NCBI RefSeq assembly: GCF_002441855.2
Contig: NZ_CP029487.1
Span: forward strand, 1,674,001-1,738,000
Direction of reading: 5' to 3'
Length of the DNA: 64,000 bases
Origin: Eubacterium maltosivorans
Lineage (GTDB): Bacteria > Bacillota > Clostridia > Eubacteriales > Eubacteriaceae
Part shown: one piece after another, positions 1 through 10,125 of the stretch
Layout of the letters: each line of letters begins with the position of its first letter
Position numbering within the stretch: position 1 is the stretch's first letter
Translations under genes and position numbers: made by a program
Notes under the pieces: generated by a model
The model's input: only the letters and a program-made list of their open reading frames with translations
What the model was told of the DNA's origin: nothing
Database searches by the model: none

Positions 1-976
1 CCAGAAAGATTTCAACCATCTGTTTGGCCGTATCTGCATCAATCTCACGGTTTGACGCAATGATTCCGCCAAAGATAGAGGTTGGGTCCGCTTCATAGGC
101 CTTTTTGTAGGCTTCTGAAATGGTTTCAGCGCTTGCTACGCCGCAGGGATTGGCATGCTTAACCGCAACGATGGTCGGTTCGTCTGTGTATTCCTTCAGG
201 ATTTCAAGGGCACCGTTGGTATCGTTGATATTATTGTAGGATAATTCCTTACCCTGAAGCTGTTCGGCAGCTGTCAGAGCGCCTCTGGTCACACCGATTT
301 CCTTGTAGAATGCAGCCTTCTGGTGCGGGTTTTCACCGTAGCGGAGATCCTGTACTTTTTCATAGGTCATGGTGACGGTATCCTTTAATACTTCTCCGTC
401 AACACGTTTTCTGAGGAAATCTGAGATCATGGTATCATAGGCCGCTGTGGTTTCAAAGACCTTTAATGCGAGACGGTAGCGGGTATCATAGCTGGTGGCG
501 CCGTCCTTTTCCAGCTCGTTTAATACAACGTCATAATCTTCCGGGTCTACTACAACGGTAACGTCGTTAAAGTTTTTGGCAGCTGAGCGCAGCATGGTTG
601 GTCCGCCGATATCAATGTTTTCAATGCAGTCCTCAAAGGCAACGCCTTCCTTCAAAATGGTGTTTTTGAAAGGATAAAGGTTGATGACCAGCAGGTCGAT
701 GGGGGTAATGCCCAGCTCCTTGATCTGTTTCTGATGGTCTTCATTGTCACGGATATTTAAGATGCCGCCGTGAATCTTGGGATGCAGGGTCTTGACGCGA
801 CCGTCCAGGCATTCTGGAAAGCCTGTTACATCGGAAACGCCGATAACATCCACACCTGCTTCACGCAGGGCTTTTGCAGTCCCGCCGGTGGACAAAATTT
901 CCCAGCCCATACCGGCCAGCTTCTGTGCGAATTCAACAATACCCGTTTTGTCTGATACACTGATTAAAGCTCTCAT
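1..976 (-). CDS. purH: Bifunctional AICAR formyltransferase/IMP cyclohydrolase (3' end outside window)
   Basis: PurH catalyses the last two steps of IMP synthesis: formylation of AICAR with 10-formyl-THF, then ring closure. The visible 325 residues begin [12 protein letters not shown], typical of the N-terminal MGS-like IMP cyclohydrolase domain ([18 protein letters not shown]), and run into the start of the AICAR transformylase domain ([14 protein letters not shown]). The ATG at 976 follows GGAGGAGAAACT, an ideal ribosome site. The gene is the last visible member of the pur operon, 47 bases after purN. Its C-terminal part, with the rest of the transformylase domain, lies beyond base 1. Identity is certain; only the truncation is imposed by the window. 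Confidence 0.97.
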   Translation of the reverse strand, partial: MRALISVSDKTGIVEFAQKLAGMGWEILSTGGTAKALREAGVDVIGVSDVTGFPECLDGRVKTLHPKIHGGILNIRDNEDHQKQIKELGITPIDLLVINLYPFKNTILKEGVAFEDCIENIDIGGPTMLRSAAKNFNDVTVVVDPEDYDVVLNELEKDGATSYDTRYRLALKVFETTAAYDTMISDFLRKRVDGEVLKDTVTMTYEKVQDLRYGENPHQKAAFYKEIGVTRGALTAAEQLQGKELSYNNINDTNGALEILKEYTDEPTIVAVKHANPCGVASAETISEAYKKAYEADPTSIFGGIIASNREIDADTAKQMVEIFL

Positions 977-1023
977 AGTTTCTCCTCCAATTTTTGATCA
1001 TTTTATTTAAGCCACAGCAAACC

Positions 1024-1644
1024 CTATTGTTTGCTGGTTATCTTTGTTTTTCTGCCCTCCACGGTTATATGGCCCAGACAGTACTGCTCTACCACCCAGG
1101 GCAGCAGTGTATGCTCAATTTCAAGCACCTTTTTCTGAATGGATTCCGGTGTGTCATCGTCCGCAACCTCAACGGTTTTCTGCGCGATGATCGGGCCTGC
1201 GTCCGCCTCCTCATTAACAAAATGAACCGTCGCACCCGTAACCTTAACACCGTAGTCAATGACCGCCTCATGCACGTGCATTCCATAATATCCCTCACCG
1301 CAGAAAGAGGGGATCAGGGCTGGGTGAATGTTGATAATCTTATTGGGGTAGGCTTCCACAAAGGCCGGGGTAATGATCTTCATGTAGCCTGCCAGCACGA
1401 CCAGTTCAACACTTTTATCCTTTAAGATCCGGATAATCTCGGCATTGAAAGCGTCATAATCCTCAAAATCCGACTCCAGCACCACAGCGGTTGGTATTCC
1501 GCTGTTCTGCGCTCTCGTCAGACCATAGGCGTCGGCGTTGTTGGCAATGACAACCACAATTTCGCCTGAGCTGTGATGAACCCTGTCCATGACGGCCTGG
1601 AGGTTTGTCCCTCCGCCGCTCACCAGTACGCCTATTTTTGTCAT
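1024..1644 (-). CDS. purN: Phosphoribosylglycinamide formyltransferase
   Basis: PurN transfers a formyl group from 10-formyl-THF to GAR in purine synthesis. The protein is 206 residues, normal for the family. It shows the N-terminal phosphate-binding loop SGGGTNLQA, the catalytic [10 protein letters not shown] motif (Asn, His) and the DAGPII motif with the third catalytic residue. The start ATG overlaps the purM stop in an ATGA junction, so the two are probably translationally coupled. The loop has Thr where SGNGSNLQA is more usual, a common clostridial variant. Confidence 0.97.
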   Translation of the reverse strand: MTKIGVLVSGGGTNLQAVMDRVHHSSGEIVVVIANNADAYGLTRAQNSGIPTAVVLESDFEDYDAFNAEIIRILKDKSVELVVLAGYMKIITPAFVEAYPNKIINIHPALIPSFCGEGYYGMHVHEAVIDYGVKVTGATVHFVNEEADAGPIIAQKTVEVADDDTPESIQKKVLEIEHTLLPWVVEQYCLGHITVEGRKTKITSKQ

Positions 1645-2669
1645 AATATAATCTTTTCGTCGCCCCTGACCACTTCGCCAAGAACCACAGGCTTTTCACC
1701 CTTATCCTTCAAGGCCTGCACAAAGCCGTCCGCCTGATCCGCCGGCAATGCGGAAACAAGTCCGATCCCCATGTTAAAGGTAGAGTACATGGCTTCATCT
1801 GTGATATTGCCCGATTCCTGAATAAACTTGAAGATTGGCAGGGTATCGATGGCAGCGGTGTCCACCTTGGCACACAGGCCCTCCGGAATCATTCTCGGAA
1901 TGTTTTCGTAGAAGCCGCCGCCGGTAACGTGGCTCATGCCTTTAACGCCGTAAGGTGCAAGCAGATCCTCAACGGCCTTGACATAGATACGGGTCGGGGT
2001 GAGCAGCGCTTCACCCAGGGTGCCGCCCAGCTCGTCAACCTTCGTATGGACATCCATCTTCAGGTCCTTAAAGAGCAGCTTGCGCACCAGTGAAAAGCCA
2101 TTGCTGTGAACGCCGGAGGACGGCAGGCCGACCAGAACGTCCCCTTCCGCGATGCTCTGTCCTGTGATGATTTCATCCTTTTCGACAACGCCGACGGCAA
2201 AGCCGGCCAGGTCATAATCATCCAGGCTGTACATATCCGGCATTTCAGCGGTCTCGCCGCCGATTAACGCCATGCCGCCCTGGACACAGCCCTCAGCCAC
2301 ACCGCTTACAATCTGCGCGATTTTTTCCGGATAATTTTTGCCGCAGGCAATGTAATCCAGGAAAAACAAAGGTTTTGCCCCCTGGCATAAAATATCATTC
2401 ACACACATGGCCACCGCGTCAATACCGATGGTATCATGCTTATCCATCATGAAGGCAATCATCAGCTTGGTGCCGACGCCGTCGGTACCGGAAACCAGGA
2501 CGGGCTTCTTATAGCCCTCGGGCAGCTCGATCAAACCGCCGAAGCCTCCTAAATGAGATAAAACATATTGGTTAAACGTTCTTTGAACGTCTGCTTTCAT
2601 TAACTTGACAGATTCATAACCAGCCTCGACATCTACGCCTGCTGCCTTGTAAGCATCTGTTTGTGCCAT
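1641..2669 (-). CDS. purM: Phosphoribosylformylglycinamidine cyclo-ligase
   Basis: PurM closes the imidazole ring to form AIR, using ATP. I place the start at the ATG at 2669 ([11 protein letters not shown]), giving 342 residues: AAAAGGAGAG sits just before it. A longer reading from 2690 would begin inside the ribosome site and overlap purF. Family motifs are present: [13 protein letters not shown] at the N terminus, the glycine-rich [17 protein letters not shown], and SNGFSLVRK. The gene follows purF by 13 bases and overlaps purN by 4. Confidence 0.97.
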   Translation of the reverse strand: MAQTDAYKAAGVDVEAGYESVKLMKADVQRTFNQYVLSHLGGFGGLIELPEGYKKPVLVSGTDGVGTKLMIAFMMDKHDTIGIDAVAMCVNDILCQGAKPLFFLDYIACGKNYPEKIAQIVSGVAEGCVQGGMALIGGETAEMPDMYSLDDYDLAGFAVGVVEKDEIITGQSIAEGDVLVGLPSSGVHSNGFSLVRKLLFKDLKMDVHTKVDELGGTLGEALLTPTRIYVKAVEDLLAPYGVKGMSHVTGGGFYENIPRMIPEGLCAKVDTAAIDTLPIFKFIQESGNITDEAMYSTFNMGIGLVSALPADQADGFVQALKDKGEKPVVLGEVVRGDEKIIL

Positions 2670-2682
2670 CTTTTCTCTCCTT

Positions 2683-4071
2683 TTAATCATCTTTTTTTAA
2701 GACAGGGACTTCCATAGGGTAGTCGCCGTCAAAACAAGCCCGGCAGTACTCTGTGCCGCCTCCGACGGATTCGTTTAAGCCGTCGAGGCTGATATAGGCC
2801 AGTGAGTCCGCACCCAGAATCCCGCGGATTTCTTCCACAGATTTCTTGGCGCCGATCAAATATTTACGTTTTGGGGTATCAATGCCAAAATGGCAGGTAT
2901 GGGATACCGGCGGGCTGGTCACGCGGAAATGCACTTCCTTTGCGCCGCCGCTTCTCAATATTTCAACAAGCCGTTTGGAGGTTGTCCCCCTCACGATGGA
3001 GTCATCAATAATGACCACCCGCTTGCCCTCAATGGTATCTCTCAGCGGATTCAGCTTCAGACGCACGCCTTCTTCACGCAGCTTCTGGTTGGGCTGGATA
3101 AAGGTCCGCCCGCTGTATTTATTTTTTATCAGGCCCATGCCATAGGGAATGCCTGACTCCTCCGCATAGCCGATAGCTGCCGGAATACCGGAATCCGGCA
3201 CACCGATCACCACATCTGCCTCCACAGGGCTTTCCCTGGCCAGGATACGCCCAGCGGTATGGCGGGCCTGGTAAACGCTGCGCCCTTCCATGACAGAGTC
3301 GGGACGTGCAAAGTAAATCTGCTCAAAAATACAGGCTCTCTTGCTGGCCCAGTTATTCTGCCCATAGCTCTGAATACCATTTTCATCAATGACGACAATT
3401 TCACCCGGGTTCAGGTCGCGAATCAGCTCACCGCCAATGGCGTCAATGGCACAGCTTTCTGAAGCGAGCATGTACATGTCATCTTTTTTGCCAAGGCAGA
3501 TCGGACGCAGGCCGTATGGGTCGCGGACACCGATGAGCTTATCCTCCAGTGTGATCACCAGCGCAAAACCGCCCTTGATAATCTCAACCATACGCTGGAT
3601 GGCCTCAATCACGCCGTGGCGCAGGCCCCTTGCCAGTATATCAACCATGACCTCTGTGTCGATGGTGGTCTGGAAAACAACGCCGGAATCCTCCAGCATA
3701 TCCCTCAAGGCCTTATCATTTACCAGGTTGCCATTGTGAGCCAGAGCAATCTGGGTTGATTTCAGGCTGACCGTTAACGGCTGGGCGTTGGTCACGCCGC
3801 CCTCTCCTGAGGTCGAATAACGCACATGGCCGATTCCCAGGTTCCCCTTCATGGATTTCAGGACATTCCCCCTAAAGACATCTGCCACCAGGCCGAGATC
3901 CTTATGGGTTGTGATCCTGCCATCACGGTTAACCGAGATGCCCGCACTCTCCTGCCCCCTGTGCTGAAGCGCATACAAGCCATAATAGATATAAGAAGCG
4001 CAGTTTGTCTCACGACTCTTACAATACACACCTACGACGCCACATTCGTCATGAAATTTGTCTTCTCTCAT
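2683..4071 (-). CDS. purF: Amidophosphoribosyltransferase
   Basis: PurF is the committed step: it makes phosphoribosylamine from PRPP and glutamine. It is 462 residues. A nine-residue propeptide precedes Cys10 (CGVVGVY), the N-terminal nucleophile of the Ntn glutamine amidotransferase, so the mature enzyme should begin at Cys10. The C-terminal phosphoribosyltransferase domain has the PRPP loop [13 protein letters not shown]. Cysteines in [14 protein letters not shown] and CRACFDGD match the [4Fe-4S]-bearing, oxygen-labile Bacillus-type PurF rather than the cluster-free E. coli type. GGAGGAAG precedes the ATG. Confidence 0.97.
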   Translation of the reverse strand: MREDKFHDECGVVGVYCKSRETNCASYIYYGLYALQHRGQESAGISVNRDGRITTHKDLGLVADVFRGNVLKSMKGNLGIGHVRYSTSGEGGVTNAQPLTVSLKSTQIALAHNGNLVNDKALRDMLEDSGVVFQTTIDTEVMVDILARGLRHGVIEAIQRMVEIIKGGFALVITLEDKLIGVRDPYGLRPICLGKKDDMYMLASESCAIDAIGGELIRDLNPGEIVVIDENGIQSYGQNNWASKRACIFEQIYFARPDSVMEGRSVYQARHTAGRILARESPVEADVVIGVPDSGIPAAIGYAEESGIPYGMGLIKNKYSGRTFIQPNQKLREEGVRLKLNPLRDTIEGKRVVIIDDSIVRGTTSKRLVEILRSGGAKEVHFRVTSPPVSHTCHFGIDTPKRKYLIGAKKSVEEIRGILGADSLAYISLDGLNESVGGGTEYCRACFDGDYPMEVPVLKKDD

Positions 4072-4153
4072 TGATTCGTTCTTCCTCCAAAAATGGAATC
4101 ATGCTGTCATCCATTGAAACACATTCTATACCGTATTCCGTAAATATTTCTTT

Positions 4154-4181
4154 GGAGCAGGCGCTGTTTCGCCCCTGCTCC
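4154..4181 (-). other. Hairpin in the purC-purF intercistronic gap
   Basis: The 147 bases between purC and purF hold one clear structure: arms at 4154-4164 and 4171-4181 (GGAGCAGG with CCTGCTCC at the core) and a six-base loop. No T-tract follows on the minus strand, so it does not look like a full intrinsic terminator. It may protect or mark a processing point in the pur mRNA, or attenuate the distal genes. I found no good promoter for purF here. Confidence 0.5.
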
Positions 4182-4218
4182 GTGCAGTCTGTTGACAAAT
4201 CATAATGAGTACGGGCGA

Positions 4219-4926
4219 TTAGCCGTTGACTCTCTTTAACATTTCTTCGTAAGCTTCTTCAATACCGCCGAGGTCACGTCTGAAACGGTCCTTATCCAGT
4301 TTTTCTCCGGTGTTTACATCCCAGAAACGGCAGGTATCCGGTGAGATTTCATCGGCCAGAACAATCTGTCCGTCATTGGTTTTACCAAACTCAATCTTGA
4401 AGTCAATCAGGTTAATGCCCTTTTCCAGGAAGTATGCTTTCAGAATCTCATTGATCTTCATGGTCATTTCACGGATAGCGTCCAGCTCTTCCTGGGTTGC
4501 CAGCTTCAGGGCGGTGGCATGATTGTCGTTGATGACTGGATCGCCGTAGTCGTCATTCTTATAGCAGAATTCAAAGATTGGGGCTTCCAAAGCCTGTCCT
4601 TCTTCAAATGGAAGGCGCTTGCAGATAGAGCCGGCCGCGGTGTTGCGGATGATCACTTCCAGCGGGAAGATGGTAACAGCCTTAACCAGCTGTTCATTGT
4701 CTGACAGCAGTTCGATGAAATGTGTGGGGATGCCCTTTTCTTCGAGCATTTTGAAAATGGTGGCAGTCATTTTATTGTTGATGACGCCCTTGCCCACAAT
4801 GGTGCCTTTTTTTTCGCCGTTTCCTGCGGTCGCATCATCCTTGTATTCGATGATAAACTGGTCCGGATCTTCTGTCTTGAAAACTTTTTTTGCCTTACCT
4901 TCGTATAACTGTTCTAATTTCTGCAT
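4219..4926 (-). CDS. purC: Phosphoribosylaminoimidazole-succinocarboxamide synthase
   Basis: SAICAR synthetase joins CAIR and aspartate with ATP. At 235 residues it is the short bacterial type. Signature segments are [10 protein letters not shown] at the N terminus, the ATP/substrate region [20 protein letters not shown], and the catalytic [12 protein letters not shown]. It lies 34 bases after purE in the same operon and is followed by the long purC-purF gap. Confidence 0.97.
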   Translation of the reverse strand: MQKLEQLYEGKAKKVFKTEDPDQFIIEYKDDATAGNGEKKGTIVGKGVINNKMTATIFKMLEEKGIPTHFIELLSDNEQLVKAVTIFPLEVIIRNTAAGSICKRLPFEEGQALEAPIFEFCYKNDDYGDPVINDNHATALKLATQEELDAIREMTMKINEILKAYFLEKGINLIDFKIEFGKTNDGQIVLADEISPDTCRFWDVNTGEKLDKDRFRRDLGGIEEAYEEMLKRVNG

Positions 4927-4960
4927 TTTAAATACCTCTTTCTATATTTGAAATAATGAA

Positions 4961-5455
4961 TTAACCATTAATCTTAGCCTGAAGCTTTTCATTCTTAGCC
5001 GCTACTTCTTCGTCCAGTGTTTCTTTGTAGGCTTTCATCTTTTCACGGATTTCAGGATACTTGATGGAAAGCATCTGGGCTGCCAGGATACCGGCGTTTT
5101 CAGCGCCGTTTACCGCAACAGTGGCAACCGGTACACCGGATGGCATCTGCACGATGGACAAAAGCGAATCCAGGCCGCCCTGGAAAGAGGTCTGAATAGG
5201 GATACCAATAACCGGAAGCGGGGTAAGCCCTGCCATAACACCCGGTAAATGAGCTGCTTTACCGGCAGCGCCAATGATCAGCTCAATGCCGTTTTCTTCG
5301 GCAGAACGGACATATGAGAAAATCTTGTCCGGATTTCTGTGTGCTGAAATTACCTCAGCGTCATATTCAATATCAAATTTCTCCAAAGCGATCAGGCATT
5401 TTTTAACAACATCAAAATCCGAGTCGCTGCCCATAATAACTGCAACTTTTGGCAT
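4961..5455 (-). CDS. purE: 5-(carboxyamino)imidazole ribonucleotide mutase, class I type
   Basis: PurE makes CAIR. The 164-residue protein has GSDSD near the N terminus, the SAHR loop, and the AAGKAAHLPGV motif. Arg in SAHR is what I would expect of class I enzymes, which rearrange N5-CAIR made by PurK; class II AIR carboxylases usually carry Lys there. No purK lies in the operon. The C terminus has a charged helical extension (EEVAAKNEKLQAK). It sits 18 bases after purL. Confidence 0.95.
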   Translation of the reverse strand: MPKVAVIMGSDSDFDVVKKCLIALEKFDIEYDAEVISAHRNPDKIFSYVRSAEENGIELIIGAAGKAAHLPGVMAGLTPLPVIGIPIQTSFQGGLDSLLSIVQMPSGVPVATVAVNGAENAGILAAQMLSIKYPEIREKMKAYKETLDEEVAAKNEKLQAKING

Positions 5456-5473
5456 AATTGTATTCTCCTTCTT

Positions 5474-8400
5474 TTACTTGAAATATTCAACACCGGATTT
5501 AAAGATCCGCTGATCCTTCTCACCCGGAATGTTTTTATATAATCCCTTTCCGATACGTTCGGAATGGCCCATTTTACCCAGAATACGCCCGTCTGCGCTG
5601 GTAATCCCTTCGACCGCACAGGTAGAACCATTGGGGTTAAAAGCACCGTCCATGGTGGCGTTGCCGTCAAAATCGACATACTGGGTCGCAACCTGTCCCT
5701 TGGCGATGAGCTCCTTCATCACCGCGTCGCTTGCGATAAAACGGCCTTCGCCGTGTGACATTGGAATCCGGTAGGTCTCGCCCACCTTGGCGCCCGCCAG
5801 CCACGGCGACAGGTTTGAGACCACCTTTGTCATTGGAATGGTGGACACATGGCGGCCGATGGTATTGTAGGTAAGGGTCGGCATTTCCGGCTCAATATCC
5901 ACGATTTCGCCGTAGGGTACCAGCCCAAGCTTGATCAGGGCCTGGAAGCCGTTGCAGATACCAAGCATTAAACCATCGCGGTTTTTAATGAGCTCCATAA
6001 CCGCGTCCCGGATTTCAGGGTTTCTGAAAACAGCCGCGATGAATTTACCCGAACCGTCCGGCTGGTCACCAGCGCTGAAACCGCCGGGAATCATGATCAT
6101 CTGGGACTGTCGGATGGCGTCTGCCATTTCCTTGACGGACGCCGCGATGTCGTCTGCCGTCCGGTTTCTGAACACGACGATTTCTGGCCTGGCACCAGCG
6201 TTCTCAAAAGCTTTAGCAGTGTCGTACTCACAGTTCGTCCCCGGGAATACCGGGATAAAGACCTGGGGCGCCGCGAATTTTTCTTTAGCGAAAGCGACAG
6301 GGCCGCCAGTATATTCGATCTTCTGAACCTTGCCCTCTGTTGTTTTGCTTTCTGGATAAACACTGCGCATGGCGCTTTCCCACACTTCGATCAGTTCATC
6401 CATATCCACGCTTTCTCCCTTATAGGTGACCGCTGCGGTATCGGTGGTCTTACCAATGCGCTCAGCGCCGTCCAGGGTTTCGGCGGTTTCCACGATAATA
6501 CTGCCATAAAGCGGCGCATACAGGCGCGCTTCATCAATGTCTGCAATATCCACACCAATCTTATTTCCGAAAGCCATCTTAGCCAGAGCGTCGACCAGAC
6601 CATTGGCAGACACCGCCTTGGCAGAGAGCAGCCTGCCCTCAATGTTCAGACTGCGGATACGGTCATACATGGCCATTACCTTATCATAATCAATAAGCTT
6701 GTTGTCATCCTGTTCCACCTCAAAGAGATACAGGTTTGATCCTGCTTTTTTCAGTTCATTGGAGAGAACATGCTGGACCTTATCCGCTTCGACGGCAAAG
6801 GAGATAATCGTCGGCGGAACCGTCATATCCTCAAAGGTTCCGGACATACTGTCTTTACCCCCAATGGCAGGAATGCCAAAGGCCTTCTGGGCTTCAAAGG
6901 CGCCCAGAAGCGCCGCAAAGGGTTTGCCCCATTTTTCAGGGTCTTTGTTCAGACGCTCAAAGTATTCCTGGAAGCTCAGACGGGATTTTCTGAAATCGCC
7001 CCCCATGGCCACCATTTTAGATAAGGATTCAAGTACGCAGTAGATACCGCCGTGGAACGGGCTCCATTTGGATAATTCCGGCGTGTAGCCATAGGTCATG
7101 ATGCTGCAGGTGGTCGTATCCCCGTGAATAACCGGAATTTTAGCCGCCATACCATCCTGAGGCGTCAGCTGGTACTTACCACCATATGGCATAACCACTG
7201 TTCCAGCGCCGATGGTGCTGTCAAACATTTCGGCCAGCCCCTTCTGGCTGGCAGCGTTCAGGCTGCTGAGCACTTCTCTGGTTTTAGCCGTAAAATCAAT
7301 GGTTTCTGATTTTTCATGAAGCGGTTCGGGTTCTTTAACCAGAACATCCGCATACTGGGCAGCCCCGTTGGTGTTCAGGAACGCTCTGGAAAGGTTGAGG
7401 ATTTCCTCGCCGCGCCATTTCATGACCAGACGTCCGGTGTCGGTGACAACCGCTACCTGGGTAACCTCCAGATTTTCGGCGTTGCCCATCTCAATAAAAT
7501 GGTCGACATCCTCAGCTGCGACGACAACCGCCATACGTTCCTGGGATTCTGAGATCGCCAGCTCGGTTCCGTCAAGGCCTTCATATTTTTTCGGCACCTT
7601 ATCCAGATCGATATCCAGGCTGTCTGCCAGCTCGCCGATGGCTACCGATACGCCACCCGCGCCAAAGTCGTTGCAGCGCTTGATCATACGGGCCAGATCA
7701 CCGTTTCTGAACAAACGCTGAATCTTGCGCTCCTCAACCGGGTTACCTTTCTGGACTTCTGCGCCGCTTTCATGAATGGATTCCTCGGTGTGTGCCTTGG
7801 AGGAACCCGTCGCACCGCCGCAGCCGTCACGGCCGGTTTTACCGCCGACCAGAAGAATGACATCTCCCGGCTGCGGACGTTCGCGGACAACATTTTCCTT
7901 AGGCGCTGCCGCGATAACCGCTCCGACTTCCATGCGCTTGGCCAGGAAGCCCGGATCATAGACCTCAACTACCTGGCCAGTGGCCAGGCCGATCTGGTTC
8001 CCATAGGAGCTGTAGCCGTGAGCCGCCTCCTGAGAAATCTTACGCTGAGGCAGCTTGCCCGGCAGGGTATCCTCAATCGGTGTTCTCGGGTCCCATGCAC
8101 CGGTGAGACGCATGGCCTGGTAAACATAGCTTCTGCCAGACAGCGGGTCACGGATCGCACCGCCAAGGCAGGTTGCCGCACCGCCAAAGGGCTCGATTTC
8201 TGTGGGATGATTGTGGGTTTCATTTTTAAACATAAGCAGCCAGTCCTCATCCACACCATCGTGGTCAACCGTCATGTTGACGCTGCAGGCGTTGATTTCT
8301 TCCGATTCATCCAAATCCGGGATCAGGCCGCGTTTTTTGATTTCCTTGGTGCCGATCACGGCCAAATCCATAAGGGTCATGGGACGGTCGGTATCTTCTC

Positions 8401-9187
8401 CGTAAAGGGCGTCACGGGTCGCGTCATAGCTTTCAAAGGCTTTTTCAACCGCTTCCGTTACCGGGCCGCGCTCAAAATCGATGGCTTCAATGCAGGTCGA
8501 AAACGTCGTGTGACGGCAGTGATCAGACCAGTAGGTATCGATAACCTTCAGCTCTGTCAGAGACGGGTCACGCTTTTCATCTTCCCTGTAATATTTCTGT
8601 ACAAACGCAATATCCGCTTCGCTCATGGCAAAGCCCATTTTTTGGCGGTAAGCCTCCAGAGCTTCCGCGCTAAAATCAGTAAAGCCCTCTATCCTCTCAA
8701 TGTCTGCCGGCTGTTTGATTTTATCCGTCAGGGTATCCCTTGGTCCGAGATCCGTTTCCTGAGAGTCTACAGGGTTAATCATGTATTTTTTAATTTTTCC
8801 GAGTTCTTCGCCGCTCACATCGCCCTTAACCGCAACGACCTTCGCAACCTTGATTAAAGGCTTTTCGCCTGCTAAAATTTGAATACACTGAGCCGCTGAA
8901 TCCGCATGCTGGTCGTACTGACCCGGCAGGTAGGAGGTGGCAAAGACCTGTTCCTCCGGTCCAAAGGCCATGGTGTCTTCATAAATGTTGTCTACATTAG
9001 GCTCTGAAAAAATGGTCCGTTTAACATTTTCCAGAAGCTCTCCCTCTAATCCTTCAACATCATAACGGTAAATGATACGAATACTGCTAAGACCCTTAAT
9101 GCCCAAAATGCGCTGAAAAGTCTGTGCCAGTTCCTGGGCCTCGGTATTGAAGCCCGCTTTTTTCTCTACAAAAATTCGTTTGATCAC
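5474..9187 (-). CDS. purL: Phosphoribosylformylglycinamidine synthase, single-chain
   Basis: FGAM synthase, 1237 residues with the start chosen here. It is the single-chain form: an N-terminal PurS-like part, two AIRS-type ATP-binding halves (KNETHNHPTEIEPFGGAATC, GGKDSMSGTF), and a C-terminal class I glutaminase with the nucleophile in GICNGFQ and the His/Glu pair in SHGEGRF. I choose the GTG at 9187 (VIKRIFVEKK): GGTGGAAG precedes it, and clostridial PurL proteins begin with a similar KRIFVEKK segment. The ATG at 9247 lies at the -35 element, upstream of the predicted transcript start, so it cannot be used from this promoter. First gene of the pur operon. Confidence 0.96.
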   Translation of the reverse strand: MIKRIFVEKKAGFNTEAQELAQTFQRILGIKGLSSIRIIYRYDVEGLEGELLENVKRTIFSEPNVDNIYEDTMAFGPEEQVFATSYLPGQYDQHADSAAQCIQILAGEKPLIKVAKVVAVKGDVSGEELGKIKKYMINPVDSQETDLGPRDTLTDKIKQPADIERIEGFTDFSAEALEAYRQKMGFAMSEADIAFVQKYYREDEKRDPSLTELKVIDTYWSDHCRHTTFSTCIEAIDFERGPVTEAVEKAFESYDATRDALYGEDTDRPMTLMDLAVIGTKEIKKRGLIPDLDESEEINACSVNMTVDHDGVDEDWLLMFKNETHNHPTEIEPFGGAATCLGGAIRDPLSGRSYVYQAMRLTGAWDPRTPIEDTLPGKLPQRKISQEAAHGYSSYGNQIGLATGQVVEVYDPGFLAKRMEVGAVIAAAPKENVVRERPQPGDVILLVGGKTGRDGCGGATGSSKAHTEESIHESGAEVQKGNPVEERKIQRLFRNGDLARMIKRCNDFGAGGVSVAIGELADSLDIDLDKVPKKYEGLDGTELAISESQERMAVVVAAEDVDHFIEMGNAENLEVTQVAVVTDTGRLVMKWRGEEILNLSRAFLNTNGAAQYADVLVKEPEPLHEKSETIDFTAKTREVLSSLNAASQKGLAEMFDSTIGAGTVVMPYGGKYQLTPQDGMAAKIPVIHGDTTTCSIMTYGYTPELSKWSPFHGGIYCVLESLSKMVAMGGDFRKSRLSFQEYFERLNKDPEKWGKPFAALLGAFEAQKAFGIPAIGGKDSMSGTFEDMTVPPTIISFAVEADKVQHVLSNELKKAGSNLYLFEVEQDDNKLIDYDKVMAMYDRIRSLNIEGRLLSAKAVSANGLVDALAKMAFGNKIGVDIADIDEARLYAPLYGSIIVETAETLDGAERIGKTTDTAAVTYKGESVDMDELIEVWESAMRSVYPESKTTEGKVQKIEYTGGPVAFAKEKFAAPQVFIPVFPGTNCEYDTAKAFENAGARPEIVVFRNRTADDIAASVKEMADAIRQSQMIMIPGGFSAGDQPDGSGKFIAAVFRNPEIRDAVMELIKNRDGLMLGICNGFQALIKLGLVPYGEIVDIEPEMPTLTYNTIGRHVSTIPMTKVVSNLSPWLAGAKVGETYRIPMSHGEGRFIASDAVMKELIAKGQVATQYVDFDGNATMDGAFNPNGSTCAVEGITSADGRILGKMGHSERIGKGLYKNIPGEKDQRIFKSGVEYFK

Positions 9188-9218
9188 TACTCTTCCACCT
9201 TTGTTTAATGATACTTGT

Positions 9219-9247
9219 ATTTTACTATTTCCGAACTTTATTTTCAA
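9219..9247 (-). promoter_or_regulatory. purL operon promoter
   Basis: On the minus strand a TTGAAA -35 (9242-9247) and a TAAAAT -10 (9219-9224) are separated by exactly 17 bases. Transcription should start near 9212, leaving about 25 bases before the GTG. That is too short for a purine riboswitch, and none was seen. Confidence 0.75.
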
Positions 9248-9270
9248 TGGTTTTTAAAACGTTCGGATAC
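9227..9270 (-). promoter_or_regulatory. Inverted PurBox pair (PurR operator)
   Basis: Two CCGAAC cores face each other, at 9231-9236 and as GTTCGG at 9261-9266. The first, ATTTCCGAACTTT, matches the Bacillus PurBox consensus AWWWCCGAACWWT completely; the second differs at two positions. Counted as 14-base boxes they are 16 bases apart, the spacing known for Bacillus PurR operators. The first box lies between the -35 and -10 of the purL promoter and the second just upstream of the -35, as expected for repression. The purR gene is not in this window. Confidence 0.8.
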
Positions 9271-9345
9271 CTTTTTGAGGCGTAAACATTTTCAAATTTC
9301 TTTTCTTAAAGATTGAATAACCCCTCCATCACCTGGGCATAAGTA

Positions 9346-9354
9346 TGGTATAAT
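9346..9354 (+). promoter_or_regulatory. Extended -10 promoter of the MBL-fold gene
   Basis: TGG followed by TATAAT (9349-9354) forms an extended -10. No good -35 is present at the usual spacing. It lies 34 bases before the ATG at 9388 and diverges from the purL promoter. Confidence 0.6.
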
Positions 9355-9387
9355 AAAAGTAAATTTATGATTAACCGGAGGCATTTT

Positions 9388-10083
9388 ATGAAAATTATTT
9401 ATCTTCATCACAGTGGCTTCATCGTAGAATTAGAGCGCATGACACTGATCTTTGATGCGATCACGAATATTCCACCCCATTTTCTCAGAAAAGGTCGGAA
9501 AAATTACTTCTTTGTTACCCACAGCCATCAAGACCATTTCTCACAAAAGATCCTTTCCTATGGCAGCGATTATGACACCACCTACATTTTCAGCGACGAT
9601 ATTCCCGAAAAGGGCGGACGCAATATCCATTATATGGCACCTTACCAGAAAATGAGCTTTCCAGGCATCGAAATTGAAACCTTTGGCTCGACCGACCTGG
9701 GCGTTTCCTTTTTTGTACAGGCCGAGGGTAAGAATATCTTCCATTCCGGCGATTTAAACTGGTGGGACTGGGATACCGAATCACACCCCAACATTAACCC
9801 CGAGGTGGAGGAGCGCGACTTCAAAGCCGTTATCCAGAAAATTGAGGCGCAGACCGGCAATCACAAAATGGACGTGGCCTTTGTTCCGGTGGACTCCCGC
9901 CTTGGCGGCTCGGCTTGCCGCGCCGCGGAATACTTTATTGACAAGCTGCATCCAAAGGTTCTGATCCCCATGCATTTCTGGGAGGATTTCTCTGTTATCC
10001 GCACACTGGCCAATCGTGAGACAGGCAGCGGCACCGAGATTCCTTTGTTTGATGACCGCAATGTTGTTATTGGTAACTATTAA
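9388..10083 (+). CDS. Metallo-beta-lactamase-fold hydrolase
   Basis: A cytoplasmic MBL-fold protein of 231 residues with no signal peptide. The metal-binding THSHQDHF motif (HxHxDH) is near residue 47, and HSGDLNWWDW and PMHFWED supply the later His/Asp ligands. The compact build resembles the UlaG-like or RNase Z-related hydrolases of unknown substrate common in Clostridia. The start at 9388 follows CCGGAGG; a longer reading from 9367 would begin before this ribosome site. It stands alone, diverging from the pur operon, with its own promoter and terminator. The substrate cannot be read from sequence. Confidence 0.85.
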   Translation: MKIIYLHHSGFIVELERMTLIFDAITNIPPHFLRKGRKNYFFVTHSHQDHFSQKILSYGSDYDTTYIFSDDIPEKGGRNIHYMAPYQKMSFPGIEIETFGSTDLGVSFFVQAEGKNIFHSGDLNWWDWDTESHPNINPEVEERDFKAVIQKIEAQTGNHKMDVAFVPVDSRLGGSACRAAEYFIDKLHPKVLIPMHFWEDFSVIRTLANRETGSGTEIPLFDDRNVVIGNY

Positions 10084-10090
10084 TAATATG

Positions 10091-10125
10091 AATAGCGGAG
10101 GCTTAACATCCTTCGCTATTTTTAT
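10091..10125 (+). terminator. Intrinsic terminator after the MBL-fold gene
   Basis: An 11-base stem with one mismatch (AATAGCGGAGG with CCTTCGCTATT), an eight-base loop and a T-run, beginning eight bases after the stop codon. Confidence 0.8.

Noticed and set aside
7772-8857. 361-codon plus-strand frame opposite purL
   Set aside because: Shadow of a well-supported coding gene, no ribosome site, no recognisable protein.
9188-9387. Possible purine riboswitch before purL
   Set aside because: The leader from the predicted start is only about 25 bases, and a PurR operator already explains control.
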